Source: Microbacterium sp. ET2 (GTDB taxonomy: Bacteria > Actinomycetota > Actinomycetes > Actinomycetales > Microbacteriaceae). Taken from it: a stretch of 64,000 nt of DNA. Positions 18,938-27,668 of the stretch are shown here, piece by piece. The notes under the pieces were generated by a model that searched no databases, was not told where the DNA came from, and saw only the letters and a list, made by a program, of their open reading frames with translations. Within the stretch, counting starts at the first letter, position 1; the number at the start of each line of letters is the position of its first letter. The position numbers were made by a program, and so were the translations under genes. The stretch is from assembly GCF_030347395.1 (NCBI RefSeq), contig NZ_CP128170.1:3162001-3226000 (forward strand), read 5' to 3'.

Positions 18938-20023
18938 GTGAGTGCGACGCTCGATGACCTCCCGATCCGCGACGACCTGAGGGGACTGATCCCCTACGGA
19001 GCGCCGCAGGCCCAGCTGCCGGTGGCGCTGAATGTCAACGAGAACACCCACCCCGTCCCCGCGGAGGTGGCCGACGACATCCTCGACGCCGTGGCCATCG
19101 CGCTGCGGGAGGTGAACCGCTATCCCGATCGCGAGTTCACCCGCCTGCGGGAGCACCTGGCCGACTATCTCGGCCACGGGCTCGTCCGGGAGCAGATCTG
19201 GGCGGCCAACGGATCGAACGAGGTCCTCCAGCATCTCCTGCAGGCGTTCGCCGGGCCGGGGCGTACCGCGTTCGGATTCGCCCCGACGTATTCGATGTAT
19301 CCCCTGCTGACGCGGGGGACCGGTGCGACATGGCGGGCGGGGAGCCGCGCGCATGACTTCACGGTGTCAGCCGAGTCCGCTGCCGCCCAGGTGGCCGAGG
19401 CCGAACCCGATGTGGTGTTCCTGTGCGCACCGAACAATCCCACCGGGACGCCGCTGTCGCTCGAGGTCATCGAAGCGGTCTACGACGCGACCCGCGGCAT
19501 CGTCATCGTCGACGAGGCCTACGTCGAGTTCGCCCCCCACGACGCCCCGTCCGCAGTGACGCTTCTGCCGGGCCGGCCGCGACTGGTCGTCTCGCGCACG
19601 ATGAGCAAGGCGTTCGCCTTCGCCGGTGCGCGGGTGGGCTACCTCGCCGCCGATCCGGCCGTCATCGATGCTCTTCGCCTGGTGCGCCTGCCGTACCACC
19701 TGAGCGCGCTGACGCAGGCTGCGGCGACCGCCGCGCTGCAGCACGCCCCCACGATGCTGCGGATGGTGGATGAGATCGTCACGCAGCGCGACCGCATCTC
19801 GGCGACGGTGTCAGCTCTCGGCTACGAACCGTACGAGTCATGGACCAACTTCGTCCTCTTCGGGGGCGTATCCGACCCCGCGGCGACATGGCAGGCGCTC
19901 TACGACCGGGGCGTGCTCATCCGCGACGTCGGCATCCCGAATCACCTCCGTGTGACGGCCGGCACCGACCGGGAGACCACCGCCTTCTTGGAGGCGCTGG
20001 CGTCGATAGACTCGGGCGCATGA
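18938..20023 (+). CDS. hisC: Histidinol-phosphate aminotransferase
   Basis: A 361-residue class I/II PLP-dependent aminotransferase of histidine biosynthesis. Characteristic stretches are [46 protein letters not shown] and the PLP lysine in [12 protein letters not shown]. The GTG at 18938 is selected by the leaderless promoter and by homology of the N-terminus; the frame is open upstream. It overlaps hisB by ATGA. Confidence 0.95.
   Translation: MSATLDDLPIRDDLRGLIPYGAPQAQLPVALNVNENTHPVPAEVADDILDAVAIALREVNRYPDREFTRLREHLADYLGHGLVREQIWAANGSNEVLQHLLQAFAGPGRTAFGFAPTYSMYPLLTRGTGATWRAGSRAHDFTVSAESAAAQVAEAEPDVVFLCAPNNPTGTPLSLEVIEAVYDATRGIVIVDEAYVEFAPHDAPSAVTLLPGRPRLVVSRTMSKAFAFAGARVGYLAADPAVIDALRLVRLPYHLSALTQAAATAALQHAPTMLRMVDEIVTQRDRISATVSALGYEPYESWTNFVLFGGVSDPAATWQALYDRGVLIRDVGIPNHLRVTAGTDRETTAFLEALASIDSGA
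20007..20012 (+). promoter_or_regulatory. Possible internal -10 element TAGACT before hisB
   Basis: TAGACT, inside the 3' end of hisC, ends 7 nt before the hisB ATG at 20020. It may give a second, leaderless transcript; it could also be chance within coding sequence. Confidence 0.4.
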
Positions 20024-20628
20024 CCCGTCCTGCGCGTACCGCGTCGCTTCGCCGTGCGACCAGCGAGTCCACCGTCGAGATCGAGCTCGATCTCGACGGC
20101 ACCGGTCGAAGCAGCATCCAGACCACGGTTCCGTTCTTCGACCACATGCTCACAGCCTTCGCGAAGCACTCCTTGACCGATCTCACCGTCCGCGCCCACG
20201 GCGACACCGACATCGACGCGCACCACACTGTCGAGGACACCGCGATCGTGCTCGGCCAGGCCATCCGTCAGGCCCTCGGCGACAAGGCCGGGATCTCCCG
20301 ATACGGCGATGCCCTGGTGCCGCTGGACGAGGCGCTCGCGCGTGCGGTCGTCGACATCAGCGGACGGCCCTACCTCGTGCACGGGGGCGAGCCTGCAGGG
20401 TTCGAGCTCCACCTCATCGGCGGCCACTTCACCGGCTCGCTGGTCCGGCACACCTTCGAGGCCCTCGCCGTCCACGGCGGACTCACCCTCCACCTCGAGG
20501 TGCTGAGTGGGCGCGATCCCCACCACATCGCCGAGGCCGAGTACAAGGCGTTCGCTCGCGCGTTCCGAGCGGCCAAGGCGTGGGACGCCCTGGTCGACGG
20601 CATTCCCAGCACCAAGGGAGCTCTGTGA
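20020..20628 (+). CDS. hisB: Imidazoleglycerol-phosphate dehydratase
   Basis: A 202-residue monofunctional IGPD without the phosphatase domain of enteric HisB. The two metal-binding HHxxE motifs are DAHHTVEDT and [12 protein letters not shown], and PFFDHML is the usual N-terminal block. It is coupled to hisC (ATGA) and to hisH (GTGA). Confidence 0.96.
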   Translation: MTRPARTASLRRATSESTVEIELDLDGTGRSSIQTTVPFFDHMLTAFAKHSLTDLTVRAHGDTDIDAHHTVEDTAIVLGQAIRQALGDKAGISRYGDALVPLDEALARAVVDISGRPYLVHGGEPAGFELHLIGGHFTGSLVRHTFEALAVHGGLTLHLEVLSGRDPHHIAEAEYKAFARAFRAAKAWDALVDGIPSTKGAL

Positions 20629-21275
20629 GCGATCGTCCGGTCGTCGCCGTCCTCGATTACGGGTCGGGCAACATCCACAGCGCCGTCAAGGCGCTCGTCG
20701 AAGCAGGCGCCGATGCCCGTCTGACCGCCGACCCCGGGCTGGTGCGCGACGCCGATGGACTCGTGGTACCGGGTGTCGGTGCTTATCGGGCTGTGATGGA
20801 AGCTCTTCGCGCCCGGCGGGGCGATGAGCTCATCGAACGTCGACTCGCCGGCGGGCTTCCCGTCCTCGGCATCTGCGTGGGCATGCAGGTCCTGTTCGAA
20901 TGGGGCCGCGAGCGCGGCGTCGACACCGCGGGGCTCGGCGAGTGGCCGGGCGAGGTCACACAGCTCGACGCGCCCGTGCTCCCGCACATCGGGTGGAACA
21001 CCGTCACTCCCGATCCGCAGAGTCGGTTGTTCGCCGGGCTCGCCGATGAGCGCTTCTACTTCGTGCATTCGTTCGCGGCGAAGAACTGGGAGCTCGAGGT
21101 TCACGACCCCTTCCCTCAGCCGGCGCTGACGTGGACGACCTACGGCGAACCGTTCCTTGCCGCCGTCGAGAACGGGCCGCTCTCGGCCACGCAGTTCCAC
21201 CCCGAGAAATCGGGAGCGGCCGGCATCCGGCTGCTCGCCAATTGGATCACGGGCCTTCGCAGGGCTACCCTCTGA
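20625..21275 (+). CDS. hisH: Imidazole glycerol phosphate synthase, glutaminase subunit
   Basis: A 216-residue class I glutamine amidotransferase that feeds ammonia to HisF. The nucleophile is in GICVGMQ, and the His-Glu pair is in [17 protein letters not shown] is the family N-terminus. hisF is not in the window, so the partner is encoded elsewhere. The GTG start overlaps hisB by GTGA. Confidence 0.95.
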   Translation: MSDRPVVAVLDYGSGNIHSAVKALVEAGADARLTADPGLVRDADGLVVPGVGAYRAVMEALRARRGDELIERRLAGGLPVLGICVGMQVLFEWGRERGVDTAGLGEWPGEVTQLDAPVLPHIGWNTVTPDPQSRLFAGLADERFYFVHSFAAKNWELEVHDPFPQPALTWTTYGEPFLAAVENGPLSATQFHPEKSGAAGIRLLANWITGLRRATL

Positions 21276-21327
21276 AACCGTGCCTTCGCGCGGCGGTCCG
21301 CTGCGCCCCACGACCCCTCAGGGAGCC

Positions 21328-22074
21328 ATGAACGATTTCGCGTCCACGCCCGCTTTGACCCTCCTCCCCGCCGTCGATGTGGCGGGCGGCAAGGCGGTGC
21401 GACTGACTCAGGGCGAGGCCGGCAGCGAGACCAACTACGGCGACCCCGTCGACGCAGCGCTGGACTGGGCGCGTCAGGGGGCTCACTGGATCCATCTCGT
21501 CGACCTCGACGCCGCCTTCGGCCGGGGGAGCAATGCCGCGGTGCTGCGGAAGGTCATCAAACAGGTCCGTGGTGTCCAGGTGGAAGTCTCCGGTGGCATC
21601 CGAGATGATGCCTCGCTCGACGCCGCGCTCGAGTCCGGCGCCGCCCGGGTGAACCTCGGTACGGCAGCGCTGGAGAACCCCGAGTGGGCGGCGGACGTGA
21701 TCGGACGTTACGGCGAGCTCGTGGCGGTGGGCCTCGACGTCCGCGGCACGACCCTCGCCGCGCGCGGATGGACGCGCGACGGCGGCGACCTGTGGACGGT
21801 GCTGACGCGCCTCGAGAGCGCGGGGTGCAGCCGCTACGTCGTCACCGACGTCACCAAGGACGGAACGCTCCGCGGCCCGAACCTCGAACTGCTGCGCGAG
21901 ATGACCACGCGCACCCCGAAGCCGGTCGTGGCGTCGGGAGGGGTGTCGAGCCTCGATGACATCGCCGCCCTTCGCGAGCTGGTCCCCCTCGGCGTCGAAG
22001 GTGCGATCGTCGGCAAGGCGCTGTATGCCGGTGCCTTCACCCTGCGTGAGGCGCTGGATGTCGCCGGACACTGA
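21328..22074 (+). CDS. priA: Phosphoribosyl isomerase A (HisA/PriA)
   Basis: A 248-residue (beta/alpha)8 isomerase acting on ProFAR in histidine synthesis; in Actinobacteria without trpF the same enzyme also serves tryptophan synthesis. The catalytic aspartates are in [14 protein letters not shown] and [14 protein letters not shown]. The ATG at 21328 has GGGAG 3 nt before it. An in-frame GTG at 21280 lies 8 nt after TACCCT (21266-21271) and would add 16 residues; I rate it less likely. Confidence 0.92.
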   Translation: MNDFASTPALTLLPAVDVAGGKAVRLTQGEAGSETNYGDPVDAALDWARQGAHWIHLVDLDAAFGRGSNAAVLRKVIKQVRGVQVEVSGGIRDDASLDAALESGAARVNLGTAALENPEWAADVIGRYGELVAVGLDVRGTTLAARGWTRDGGDLWTVLTRLESAGCSRYVVTDVTKDGTLRGPNLELLREMTTRTPKPVVASGGVSSLDDIAALRELVPLGVEGAIVGKALYAGAFTLREALDVAGH

Positions 22075-22846
22075 CCCGTCGCGCGATCACACCGGCCCCG
22101 CCGACTCGGCGGGCGTGCCGTGGGAGGGGCGTGCCTTCCAGCCCAACCCGCATGCCGGCGACGACGGCCGTGCCGACCCGCAGCTACTCGCAGCCCTCGA
22201 GGCTTTCGGACGGGGCGACGGCGACGAGCGCGCCGTGGTCGACGCCTACCGCTCCGCGCGGCTCCTCATCCCCCTCATCGCCGAGAAGGGCGACGAGGGG
22301 GTGGGTGCGCACGGTCTGGCCGTGGACAAGACCCAGGAGCTGTCGATCGTGTCGGTGGCCGCTCCGGACGGTCGACGCGTCCTCCCCGTCTTCACCTCCG
22401 TCGAGACCATGACGCGGTGGGACGCCGCCGCGCGCCCGGTTCCGGCGGACGGGGTGCGCACCGCCCTCGCCGTGGCCGCCGAGGACACCGAGCTCATCGT
22501 GATCGATCCCGGTTCGCCGACCGAGTTCGTGCTGCGCCGACCCGCCGTCTGGGCGATCGCGCAGAGCCAGCCCTGGGAACCCAGCTACATCTCGCCCGAG
22601 GTGTACGCCGGGCTTCGCGAGAGCGTGGGAAGCGAATTGGCCGTCATCGATTTCTCCCTCACCCCCGGGGATCCCACGGCACGGCTGCGGGGACCGGAGC
22701 TCATCGTCGAGCTCCAGCTCGTGCAGGGATTGGATCGCGGCGAGCTCGACGCCGTCCTGGCCCGCCTCGCAAAGCGGTGGGCAGCAGATGACCGCGTCGC
22801 CGTGCTCGTGGACTCGCTGACGATCAAGCTTGGTCGCGGCGCCTGA
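22058..22846 (+). CDS. SseB-like N-terminal domain protein
   Basis: A 262-residue protein with an SseB N-terminal-type domain ([26 protein letters not shown], then [15 protein letters not shown]) and a second half of similar fold. The function is not established in Actinobacteria; related proteins are poorly characterised. The ATG at 22058 overlaps priA by 17 nt, so it belongs to the his operon by transcription at least. Confidence 0.8.
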   Translation: MSPDTDPSRDHTGPADSAGVPWEGRAFQPNPHAGDDGRADPQLLAALEAFGRGDGDERAVVDAYRSARLLIPLIAEKGDEGVGAHGLAVDKTQELSIVSVAAPDGRRVLPVFTSVETMTRWDAAARPVPADGVRTALAVAAEDTELIVIDPGSPTEFVLRRPAVWAIAQSQPWEPSYISPEVYAGLRESVGSELAVIDFSLTPGDPTARLRGPELIVELQLVQGLDRGELDAVLARLAKRWAADDRVAVLVDSLTIKLGRGA

Positions 22847-22863
22847 CACCCGGCTGGACCGGA

Positions 22864-23259
22864 TCAGGTCACAGGGCCCGTCCACTTCTCGCCGGGTCCC
22901 TTGCCGATGGGGTCGGGAATGACGGATGCCTCGCGGAACGCCAGCTGCAGCGAGCGAAGGCCGTCGCGAAGCGACCGGGCGTGCATGTCGCTGATCTCGG
23001 GAGCTCCGGCGGTGATGAGTCCGGCGAGGGCATTGATGAGCTTGCGGGCCTCGTCGAGGTCCACCTGCCTGGCAGGGTCGTCCGCGAGGCCCACCTTCAC
23101 GGCCGCGGCGCTCATCAAGTGCACCGCCGTGGTGGTGATCACCTCGACCGCCGGAACGTCGGCGATGTCTCGCGTGGCCGCCGACGCCGCGGCATCCTGC
23201 TCCTCCCACCGGGCGGGTCGGGAATCGCCTGCGGGTGCGGAATGGTCTCGGGAATCCAT
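22864..23259 (-). CDS. DUF1844 family protein
   Basis: A 131-residue protein. The core VITTTAVHLMSAAAVKVGL followed by DLDEARKLINALAGL is the DUF1844 signature. The N-terminal ~40 residues are charged and probably flexible. The family sits divergent from infC in many Actinobacteria and its function is unknown. Its 5' end lies only ~29 nt from the infC promoter, so the two promoters must be close. Confidence 0.85.
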   Translation of the reverse strand: MDSRDHSAPAGDSRPARWEEQDAAASAATRDIADVPAVEVITTTAVHLMSAAAVKVGLADDPARQVDLDEARKLINALAGLITAGAPEISDMHARSLRDGLRSLQLAFREASVIPDPIGKGPGEKWTGPVT

Positions 23260-23287
23260 GTCGATGCTGGCCGCTCGCACTCTCTGG

Positions 23288-23530
23288 TAGACTTCAGCGG
23301 GCTCGGAGCGTTCTGCTCCGATCCGAAAGAGGATCACATCCCACCCGCGCTTGCCGCTCCAGGCTACCGGGTCAAGCACTCCGCCTCGTCCGCACTGCGG
23401 TCGGGGTAGCCGGAAACGGATCGGGTGCGGAAAGTCGGCGCTTGCGCGCCGTCGCTGGTGGGTGGTTCTTCGATCGCCCTGCGTCGCACCGCGTCGCGGG
23501 ATGCCAACCGCCACCGAAGAGGAGTTCCGC
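23288..23530 (+). promoter_or_regulatory. infC promoter and long structured leader
   Basis: TAGACT (23288-23293) is the likely -10. Transcription from about 23300 leaves a ~230-nt leader. It begins with a hairpin CGGAGC/GCTCCG (23304-23320) and contains further GC-rich inverted repeats. Ribosomal-protein/IF3 operons are often autoregulated through such leaders, but I do not recognise a known RNA family. Confidence 0.5.
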
Positions 23531-23533
23531 ATC
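23519..23533 (+). promoter_or_regulatory. infC: Ribosome site and AUC start codon of infC
   Basis: AGGAG (23520-23524) lies 6 nt before ATC at 23531. This spacing, with the conserved N-terminus (I/M)[14 protein letters not shown], decides the start; the ATG at 23501 has no ribosome site. Confidence 0.75.
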
Positions 23534-24133
23534 AGCGATCCCCGCACCAATGAGCGCATCCGCGTTCCCGAGGTCCGACTCGTCGGCCCCAACGGCGAAC
23601 AGGTCGGCGTCGTCCGCATCGAGGTTGCACAGCGTCTGGCTCAGGAGGCCGATCTCGATCTGGTCGAGGTCGCCCCCAACTCCAAGCCCCCCGTGGTCAA
23701 GATCATGGACTACGGGAAGTTCAAGTACGAGAACGCGCAGAAGGCCAAAGAGGCCCGCCGCAATCAGGCCAACACCGTCCTCAAAGAGGTGCGGTTCCGG
23801 CTGAAGATCGAGGCTCACGACTACCAGACCAAGCTCAAGCGCGCCGAAGGCTTCCTGAAGGCGGGCGACAAGGTCAAGGCCATGATCCTGTTCCGCGGCC
23901 GGGAGCAGTCCCGACCCGAGCAGGGCGTGCGCCTCCTTCGCAAGTTCGCCGAGGATGTCGCGGAGTTCGGGACCGTCGAGTCCAACCCCACGATCGACGG
24001 ACGCAACATGACCATGGTGGTCGCACCGCACAAGAACAAGTCCGAGGCCAAGGCCGAGCAGAACGCGCAGCGCGCCGCCAACAAGGAAGCCGCGCGCGCT
24101 CCGCGCAGCGACGCCGAGGCACCGGCCGAATAA
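23531..24133 (+). CDS. infC: Translation initiation factor IF-3
   Basis: A 200-residue IF3: N-terminal domain with [17 protein letters not shown], linker, and C-terminal domain with [17 protein letters not shown] and [19 protein letters not shown], then an Ala/Lys-rich tail. I place the start at a rare ATC codon (23531) because it has a good Shine-Dalgarno site and matches the family N-terminus. IF3 genes characteristically use AUU/AUC, letting IF3 repress its own translation. It leads the infC-rpmI-rplT operon. Confidence 0.9.
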   Translation: MSDPRTNERIRVPEVRLVGPNGEQVGVVRIEVAQRLAQEADLDLVEVAPNSKPPVVKIMDYGKFKYENAQKAKEARRNQANTVLKEVRFRLKIEAHDYQTKLKRAEGFLKAGDKVKAMILFRGREQSRPEQGVRLLRKFAEDVAEFGTVESNPTIDGRNMTMVVAPHKNKSEAKAEQNAQRAANKEAARAPRSDAEAPAE

Positions 24134-24141
24134 CCCGACTT

Positions 24142-24181
24142 CCCGCACGCCGTGCGGGATCAGACTCCCGCCCCGGCGGGA
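24142..24181 (+). other. Two tandem hairpins between infC and rpmI
   Basis: CCCGCAC (24142-24148) pairs with GTGCGGG (24152-24158), and TCCCGCC (24166-24172) pairs with GGCGGGA (24175-24181). Neither has a T-run. They may be an RNA-processing site, a partial terminator or a ribosomal-protein binding site. Confidence 0.55.
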
Positions 24182-24221
24182 TCCCACCCCGCCCCCGGGC
24201 GAGACCAGAAGGAACGAGAAG

Positions 24222-24416
24222 ATGCCGAAGCAGAAGACCCACTCGGGTGCCAAGAAGCGCTTCAAGATCACCGGCACCGGCAAGCTCATGAAGCAGCAGG
24301 CGAACCTCCGCCACAACTTCGAGGGGAAGCCCACCAAGCGCACCCGTCGCCTCTCGCAGGACCAGGTCCTCGCCCCGGGCGACGCCAAGGTCGCCAAGAA
24401 GCTGCTCGGTCGCTGA
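24222..24416 (+). CDS. rpmI: 50S ribosomal protein L35
   Basis: A 64-residue basic protein with the L35 pattern ([21 protein letters not shown] at the start). AAGGAACG precedes the ATG. It is the second gene of the conserved infC-rpmI-rplT operon. Confidence 0.97.
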   Translation: MPKQKTHSGAKKRFKITGTGKLMKQQANLRHNFEGKPTKRTRRLSQDQVLAPGDAKVAKKLLGR

Positions 24417-24449
24417 GCACCCGGACTCGAAGGTTAGGAACGAAACGAA

Positions 24450-24833
24450 ATGGCCAGAGTAAAGCGGGCTGTCAACGCCCAGAAGAAGCGTCGCGTCATC
24501 CTCGAGCGCGCGTCCGGCTACCGCGGACAGCGTTCACGGCTGTACCGCAAGGCGAAGGAGCAGGTCACCCACTCGCTCGTCTACGCCTACCGCGACCGCC
24601 GCAAGCGCAAGGGCGACTTCCGCCGCCTGTGGATCCAGCGCATCAACGCCGCTGCCCGTCAGAACGGCATCACCTACAACCGGTTCATCCAGGGCCTCGG
24701 CCTCGCCGGGGTCCAGGTGGACCGTCGCATGCTCGCCGAGCTCGCGGTCAACGAGCCGGCGGTGTTCGCCTCGCTCGTCGCGACGGCCAAGCAGGCGCTG
24801 CCCGAGAACGTCAACGCTCCCAAGAGCGCCTGA
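24450..24833 (+). CDS. rplT: 50S ribosomal protein L20
   Basis: A 127-residue ribosomal protein ([15 protein letters not shown] start, [34 protein letters not shown]). L20 is needed for early 50S assembly and is an operon repressor in other phyla. A strong terminator follows within 20 nt. Confidence 0.98.
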   Translation: MARVKRAVNAQKKRRVILERASGYRGQRSRLYRKAKEQVTHSLVYAYRDRRKRKGDFRRLWIQRINAAARQNGITYNRFIQGLGLAGVQVDRRMLAELAVNEPAVFASLVATAKQALPENVNAPKSA

Positions 24834-24849
24834 GTCCCGGCATCCGTCG

Positions 24850-24883
24850 AAAGGGCACCTCTCCGCAGGGAGAAGTGCCCTTT
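24850..24883 (+). terminator. Terminator of the infC-rpmI-rplT operon
   Basis: AAAGGGCAC (24850-24858) pairs with GTGCCCTTT (24875-24883), and the stem continues with five inner pairs around GCAG. It is among the strongest hairpins in the window. Confidence 0.9.
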
Positions 24884-24902
24884 CGCATGCCCCCGGCGCC
24901 CG

Positions 24903-24908
24903 TATGCT
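24903..24908 (+). promoter_or_regulatory. -10 element TATGCT, leaderless promoter of the TrmH gene
   Basis: TATGCT ends 6 nt before the GTG at 24915, which fixes that GTG as the start. Confidence 0.7.
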
Positions 24909-24914
24909 GGGGCT

Positions 24915-25724
24915 GTGCTGGAGAATCCGCGGTCGCCGCGCGTGCGCGCCGTGGCGAAGCTCACCAAGCGCAGCGCTCGTCAGGAGACGGGGCTCTTCCT
25001 GCTCGAGGGGCCGCAGGCCGCCCGCGAGGTGCTGGCGTATCGGCCGGCCACGGTGGTCGATCTGTACGCCACGCCGACCGCGCTGGACAAGCACACCGAG
25101 ATCAGGGATGCCGCGCGTGACGCCGGTATCGAGGTGTCTTTCGCCAGCGAGGCCGTCCTCGACGCGATGGCCGACACAGTCACTCCGCAGGGGATCGTCG
25201 CCGTCGCCCGGCAGACCCCCACCTCGGTGCGCGATGTGTTCGCCTCCGGGCCCCGGCTCCTCGCCATCTGCGAGGAGGTCCGCGATCCGGGCAACCTCGG
25301 CACGATCATCCGCGCCGCCGACGCGGTCGGCGCCGACGCGGTCATCCTGACCGGTCGCACCGTCGACCCTTACAACCCAAAGGTGGTCCGGGCGAGCACC
25401 GGTTCGCTCTTCCACCTCCCCGTGGCCGTCGGCGTCGACCTCGTCTCCGCCGTCGAGCGCGCGCGTGCGGCGGGGGTTCGCGTGGTTGCGGCGGATGTCG
25501 GGGGAGAGGACTTCCTCGCCCATCGCCCGTTGCTGGCAGAGCCCACGGCATGGCTGTTCGGCAACGAGGCGAGAGGGCTCGAACCCGACGCCGTGGGCCT
25601 CGCGGACCTGTCGCTGCGTCTGCCGATCTACGGTGCCGCGGAGTCGCTGAACCTCGCCACGGCTGCGAGCGTGTGCCTGTACGAGACCGCGTTCGCGCAG
25701 CGCGCGGTGCTCGCTCAGGGCTGA
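24915..25724 (+). CDS. TrmH/SpoU family RNA methyltransferase
   Basis: A 269-residue SPOUT methyltransferase that 2'-O-methylates a ribose of rRNA or tRNA. It has an N-terminal substrate-binding domain and the knotted catalytic domain with motif 1 DPGNLGTIIRAADAVGAD, motif 2 LFGNEARGL and motif 3 RLPIYGAAESLNLATAASVCLY. The position after rplT is that of tsnR (Rv1644) in M. tuberculosis. The exact nucleotide target is unknown. Confidence 0.92.
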   Translation: MLENPRSPRVRAVAKLTKRSARQETGLFLLEGPQAAREVLAYRPATVVDLYATPTALDKHTEIRDAARDAGIEVSFASEAVLDAMADTVTPQGIVAVARQTPTSVRDVFASGPRLLAICEEVRDPGNLGTIIRAADAVGADAVILTGRTVDPYNPKVVRASTGSLFHLPVAVGVDLVSAVERARAAGVRVVAADVGGEDFLAHRPLLAEPTAWLFGNEARGLEPDAVGLADLSLRLPIYGAAESLNLATAASVCLYETAFAQRAVLAQG

Positions 25725-25819
25725 GGCACCGCAGCCGCGGGCGTCCCTCGGCCGATCACCGGCTGTTACAACTCGGTTAAGGTCTGCTCACCTTCCCTGT
25801 GGCCGAGGGGGCCGCGCTC

Positions 25820-25825
25820 TAGGGT
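25820..25825 (+). promoter_or_regulatory. -10 element TAGGGT, leaderless promoter of gluA
   Basis: TAGGGT ends 7 nt before the ATG at 25833. This argues for that ATG rather than the in-frame GTG at 25824, which overlaps the hexamer. Confidence 0.65.
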
Positions 25826-25832
25826 GGCAACC

Positions 25833-26627
25833 ATGGCATCTGATGCACCCACGGCGGCGCCGCGGACGTCCAACATCGCGGTTCGTCGCGGCGAGCCCCT
25901 CGTCGTGATCGAGCACGTCGACAAGCACTTCGGTGACCTCCACGTGCTGAAGGACATCGACACCGTCGTGAACCGCGGCGAGGTGGTCGTCGTGATCGGC
26001 CCCTCGGGATCGGGGAAGTCGACGCTGTGCCGCGCCATCAATCGCTTGGAGACGATCGACTCGGGGCGCATCGTGATCGACGGCGAGCCCCTCCCCGAGG
26101 AGGGCAAAGAGCTGGCGCGCCTGCGAGCGGACGTCGGCATGGTCTTCCAGTCGTTCAATCTGTTCGCACACAAGACCGTGCTCGAGAACGTCACCCTCGG
26201 CCCCATGCGGGTGCGAGGGATGAAGCGGAAAGAGGCCGACGATCGAGCGATGCAGCTGCTCGATCGGGTGGGCGTGGCCAATCAGGCCAAGAAGATGCCG
26301 AATCAGCTTTCCGGCGGCCAGCAGCAGCGGGTGGCGATCGCCCGCTCTCTGGCGATGAACCCGAAGCTCATCCTGATGGACGAGCCGACGAGCGCGCTCG
26401 ACCCGGAGATGATCAACGAGGTGCTCGACGTGATGGTCGGGCTCGCCGGTGACGGGATGACGATGATCGTCGTGACGCACGAGATGGGGTTCGCCCGCAA
26501 GGCCGCCGATCGCGTTCTCTTCATGGATGGTGGCGCCATCGTCGAGGAGGCGACGCCCGAGCAGTTCTTCACCAACCCGCAGAGCGAGAGGGCCAAGGAC
26601 TTCCTCTCCAAGATCCTCGAACACTGA
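25833..26627 (+). CDS. gluA: Amino-acid ABC transporter ATP-binding protein
   Basis: A 264-residue ATPase of the polar amino-acid uptake family. Walker [11 protein letters not shown]-loop VFQSFNLF, signature LSGGQQQRV, Walker [15 protein letters not shown] and H-loop THEMGFA are all intact. Gene order ATPase, binding protein, two permeases equals gluABCD of Corynebacterium, a glutamate system; the substrate is inferred from that. Confidence 0.93.
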   Translation: MASDAPTAAPRTSNIAVRRGEPLVVIEHVDKHFGDLHVLKDIDTVVNRGEVVVVIGPSGSGKSTLCRAINRLETIDSGRIVIDGEPLPEEGKELARLRADVGMVFQSFNLFAHKTVLENVTLGPMRVRGMKRKEADDRAMQLLDRVGVANQAKKMPNQLSGGQQQRVAIARSLAMNPKLILMDEPTSALDPEMINEVLDVMVGLAGDGMTMIVVTHEMGFARKAADRVLFMDGGAIVEEATPEQFFTNPQSERAKDFLSKILEH

Positions 26628-26708
26628 CTCCAGACCCGGCCGCTACGAGTGGCTCGGAAACCAGAGGAAAGTCGCCACGCGCGACGGTACACAGCAAAGG
26701 ACGAAGAC

Positions 26709-27587
26709 ATGAAGCGAACGAGAATTCCCCTGATCGCACTGGCGGCGGCGGGCGCCCTCGCGCTGTCGGCATGTGCCGGCGGAACCGACACGGAGGCCGA
26801 CCCTGGCGGCGAGGCGAGCGCCCCCGCCGAGGAGGTCAGCTTCGAAGAGGGCACGACGATGGCCGAACTCGCCGAAGCGGGAAGCATCACGATCGGCACG
26901 AAGTTCGATCAGCCCCTCTTCGGTCTGGTGGGGCCGTCGGGAGTGCCGGAAGGCTTCGACGTCGAGATCGGAAAGATCATCGCGTCCGAATTGGGCATCT
27001 CCGAGGACAACATCGATTGGATCGAGACGGTCTCGGCGAACCGCGAGCCGTTCATCGAGAACGGACAGGTCGATCTCGTCATCGCGACCTACACGATCAA
27101 CGACACCCGCAAGGAGGTCGTCTCCTTCGCTGGGCCGTACTACATGGCCGGCCAGTCGATTCTCGTGCTCGCGGACAACGAGGACATCCAGAGCGAAGAG
27201 GATCTGGTCGGGCAGCCTGTGTGCTCGGTGACGGGATCCACACCCGCGGAGAACCTTGCGGAGCTGGGCGCCGAGCCTGTCCTGACCGACACCTATTCGA
27301 ACTGCCTCGAGCCGCTGCGCACCGGGGCTGTGGTCGCTGTGTCGACCGACAACGTCATCCTGGCCGGGCTCGCTGCACAGAACGAGGGTGAGTTCAAGGT
27401 CGTCGGTGAGCCATTCACCGATGAGCCCTACGGCATCGGCCTCGCGCTCGATGACACCGAGTTCCGCATGTGGATCAACGATGTCCTGGAGGCCGCGTAC
27501 GAGGATGGTCGCTACGAGGAGGCGTGGAACAGCACGGCGGGAACGATCCTGCCGTACGTCGAGCCGCCGACACCCGACCGCTACTGA
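26709..27587 (+). CDS. gluB: Glutamate-type ABC transporter substrate-binding lipoprotein
   Basis: A 292-residue solute-binding protein. The signal peptide ends in lipobox LALSAC with the lipidated Cys22, then an acidic linker and a family 3 binding fold (SITIGTKFDQPLFGLV, GFDVEIGKIIASELG, VDLVIATYTIND). It is anchored outside the membrane and delivers substrate to the permeases. AAAGGA lies 8 nt upstream of the ATG. A long hairpin separates it from the permease genes. Confidence 0.92.
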   Translation: MKRTRIPLIALAAAGALALSACAGGTDTEADPGGEASAPAEEVSFEEGTTMAELAEAGSITIGTKFDQPLFGLVGPSGVPEGFDVEIGKIIASELGISEDNIDWIETVSANREPFIENGQVDLVIATYTINDTRKEVVSFAGPYYMAGQSILVLADNEDIQSEEDLVGQPVCSVTGSTPAENLAELGAEPVLTDTYSNCLEPLRTGAVVAVSTDNVILAGLAAQNEGEFKVVGEPFTDEPYGIGLALDDTEFRMWINDVLEAAYEDGRYEEAWNSTAGTILPYVEPPTPDRY

Positions 27588-27591
27588 TCGA

Positions 27592-27636
27592 ACGGATGCC
27601 TCGGTCCGGCGTGACGCGTCGGTCCGAGGCATCCGT
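27592..27636 (+). other. 13-bp stem-loop between gluB and gluC
   Basis: ACGGATGCCTCGG (27592-27604) is perfectly complementary to CCGAGGCATCCGT (27624-27636), with a 19-nt loop. It starts 5 nt after the gluB stop. It has no T-run and may be a partial terminator or a 3' stabiliser of the gluA-gluB message. Confidence 0.8.
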
Positions 27637-27656
27637 CGACGTCGTCGAACTACGAG

Positions 27657-27664
27657 AAAGGAGG
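27657..27664 (+). promoter_or_regulatory. Strong ribosome site of gluC
   Basis: AAAGGAGG, a full match to the anti-Shine-Dalgarno sequence seen at the 16S 3' end (CACCTCCTTT), lies 4 nt before the GTG at 27669. Confidence 0.75.
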
Positions 27665-27668
27665 CGGA

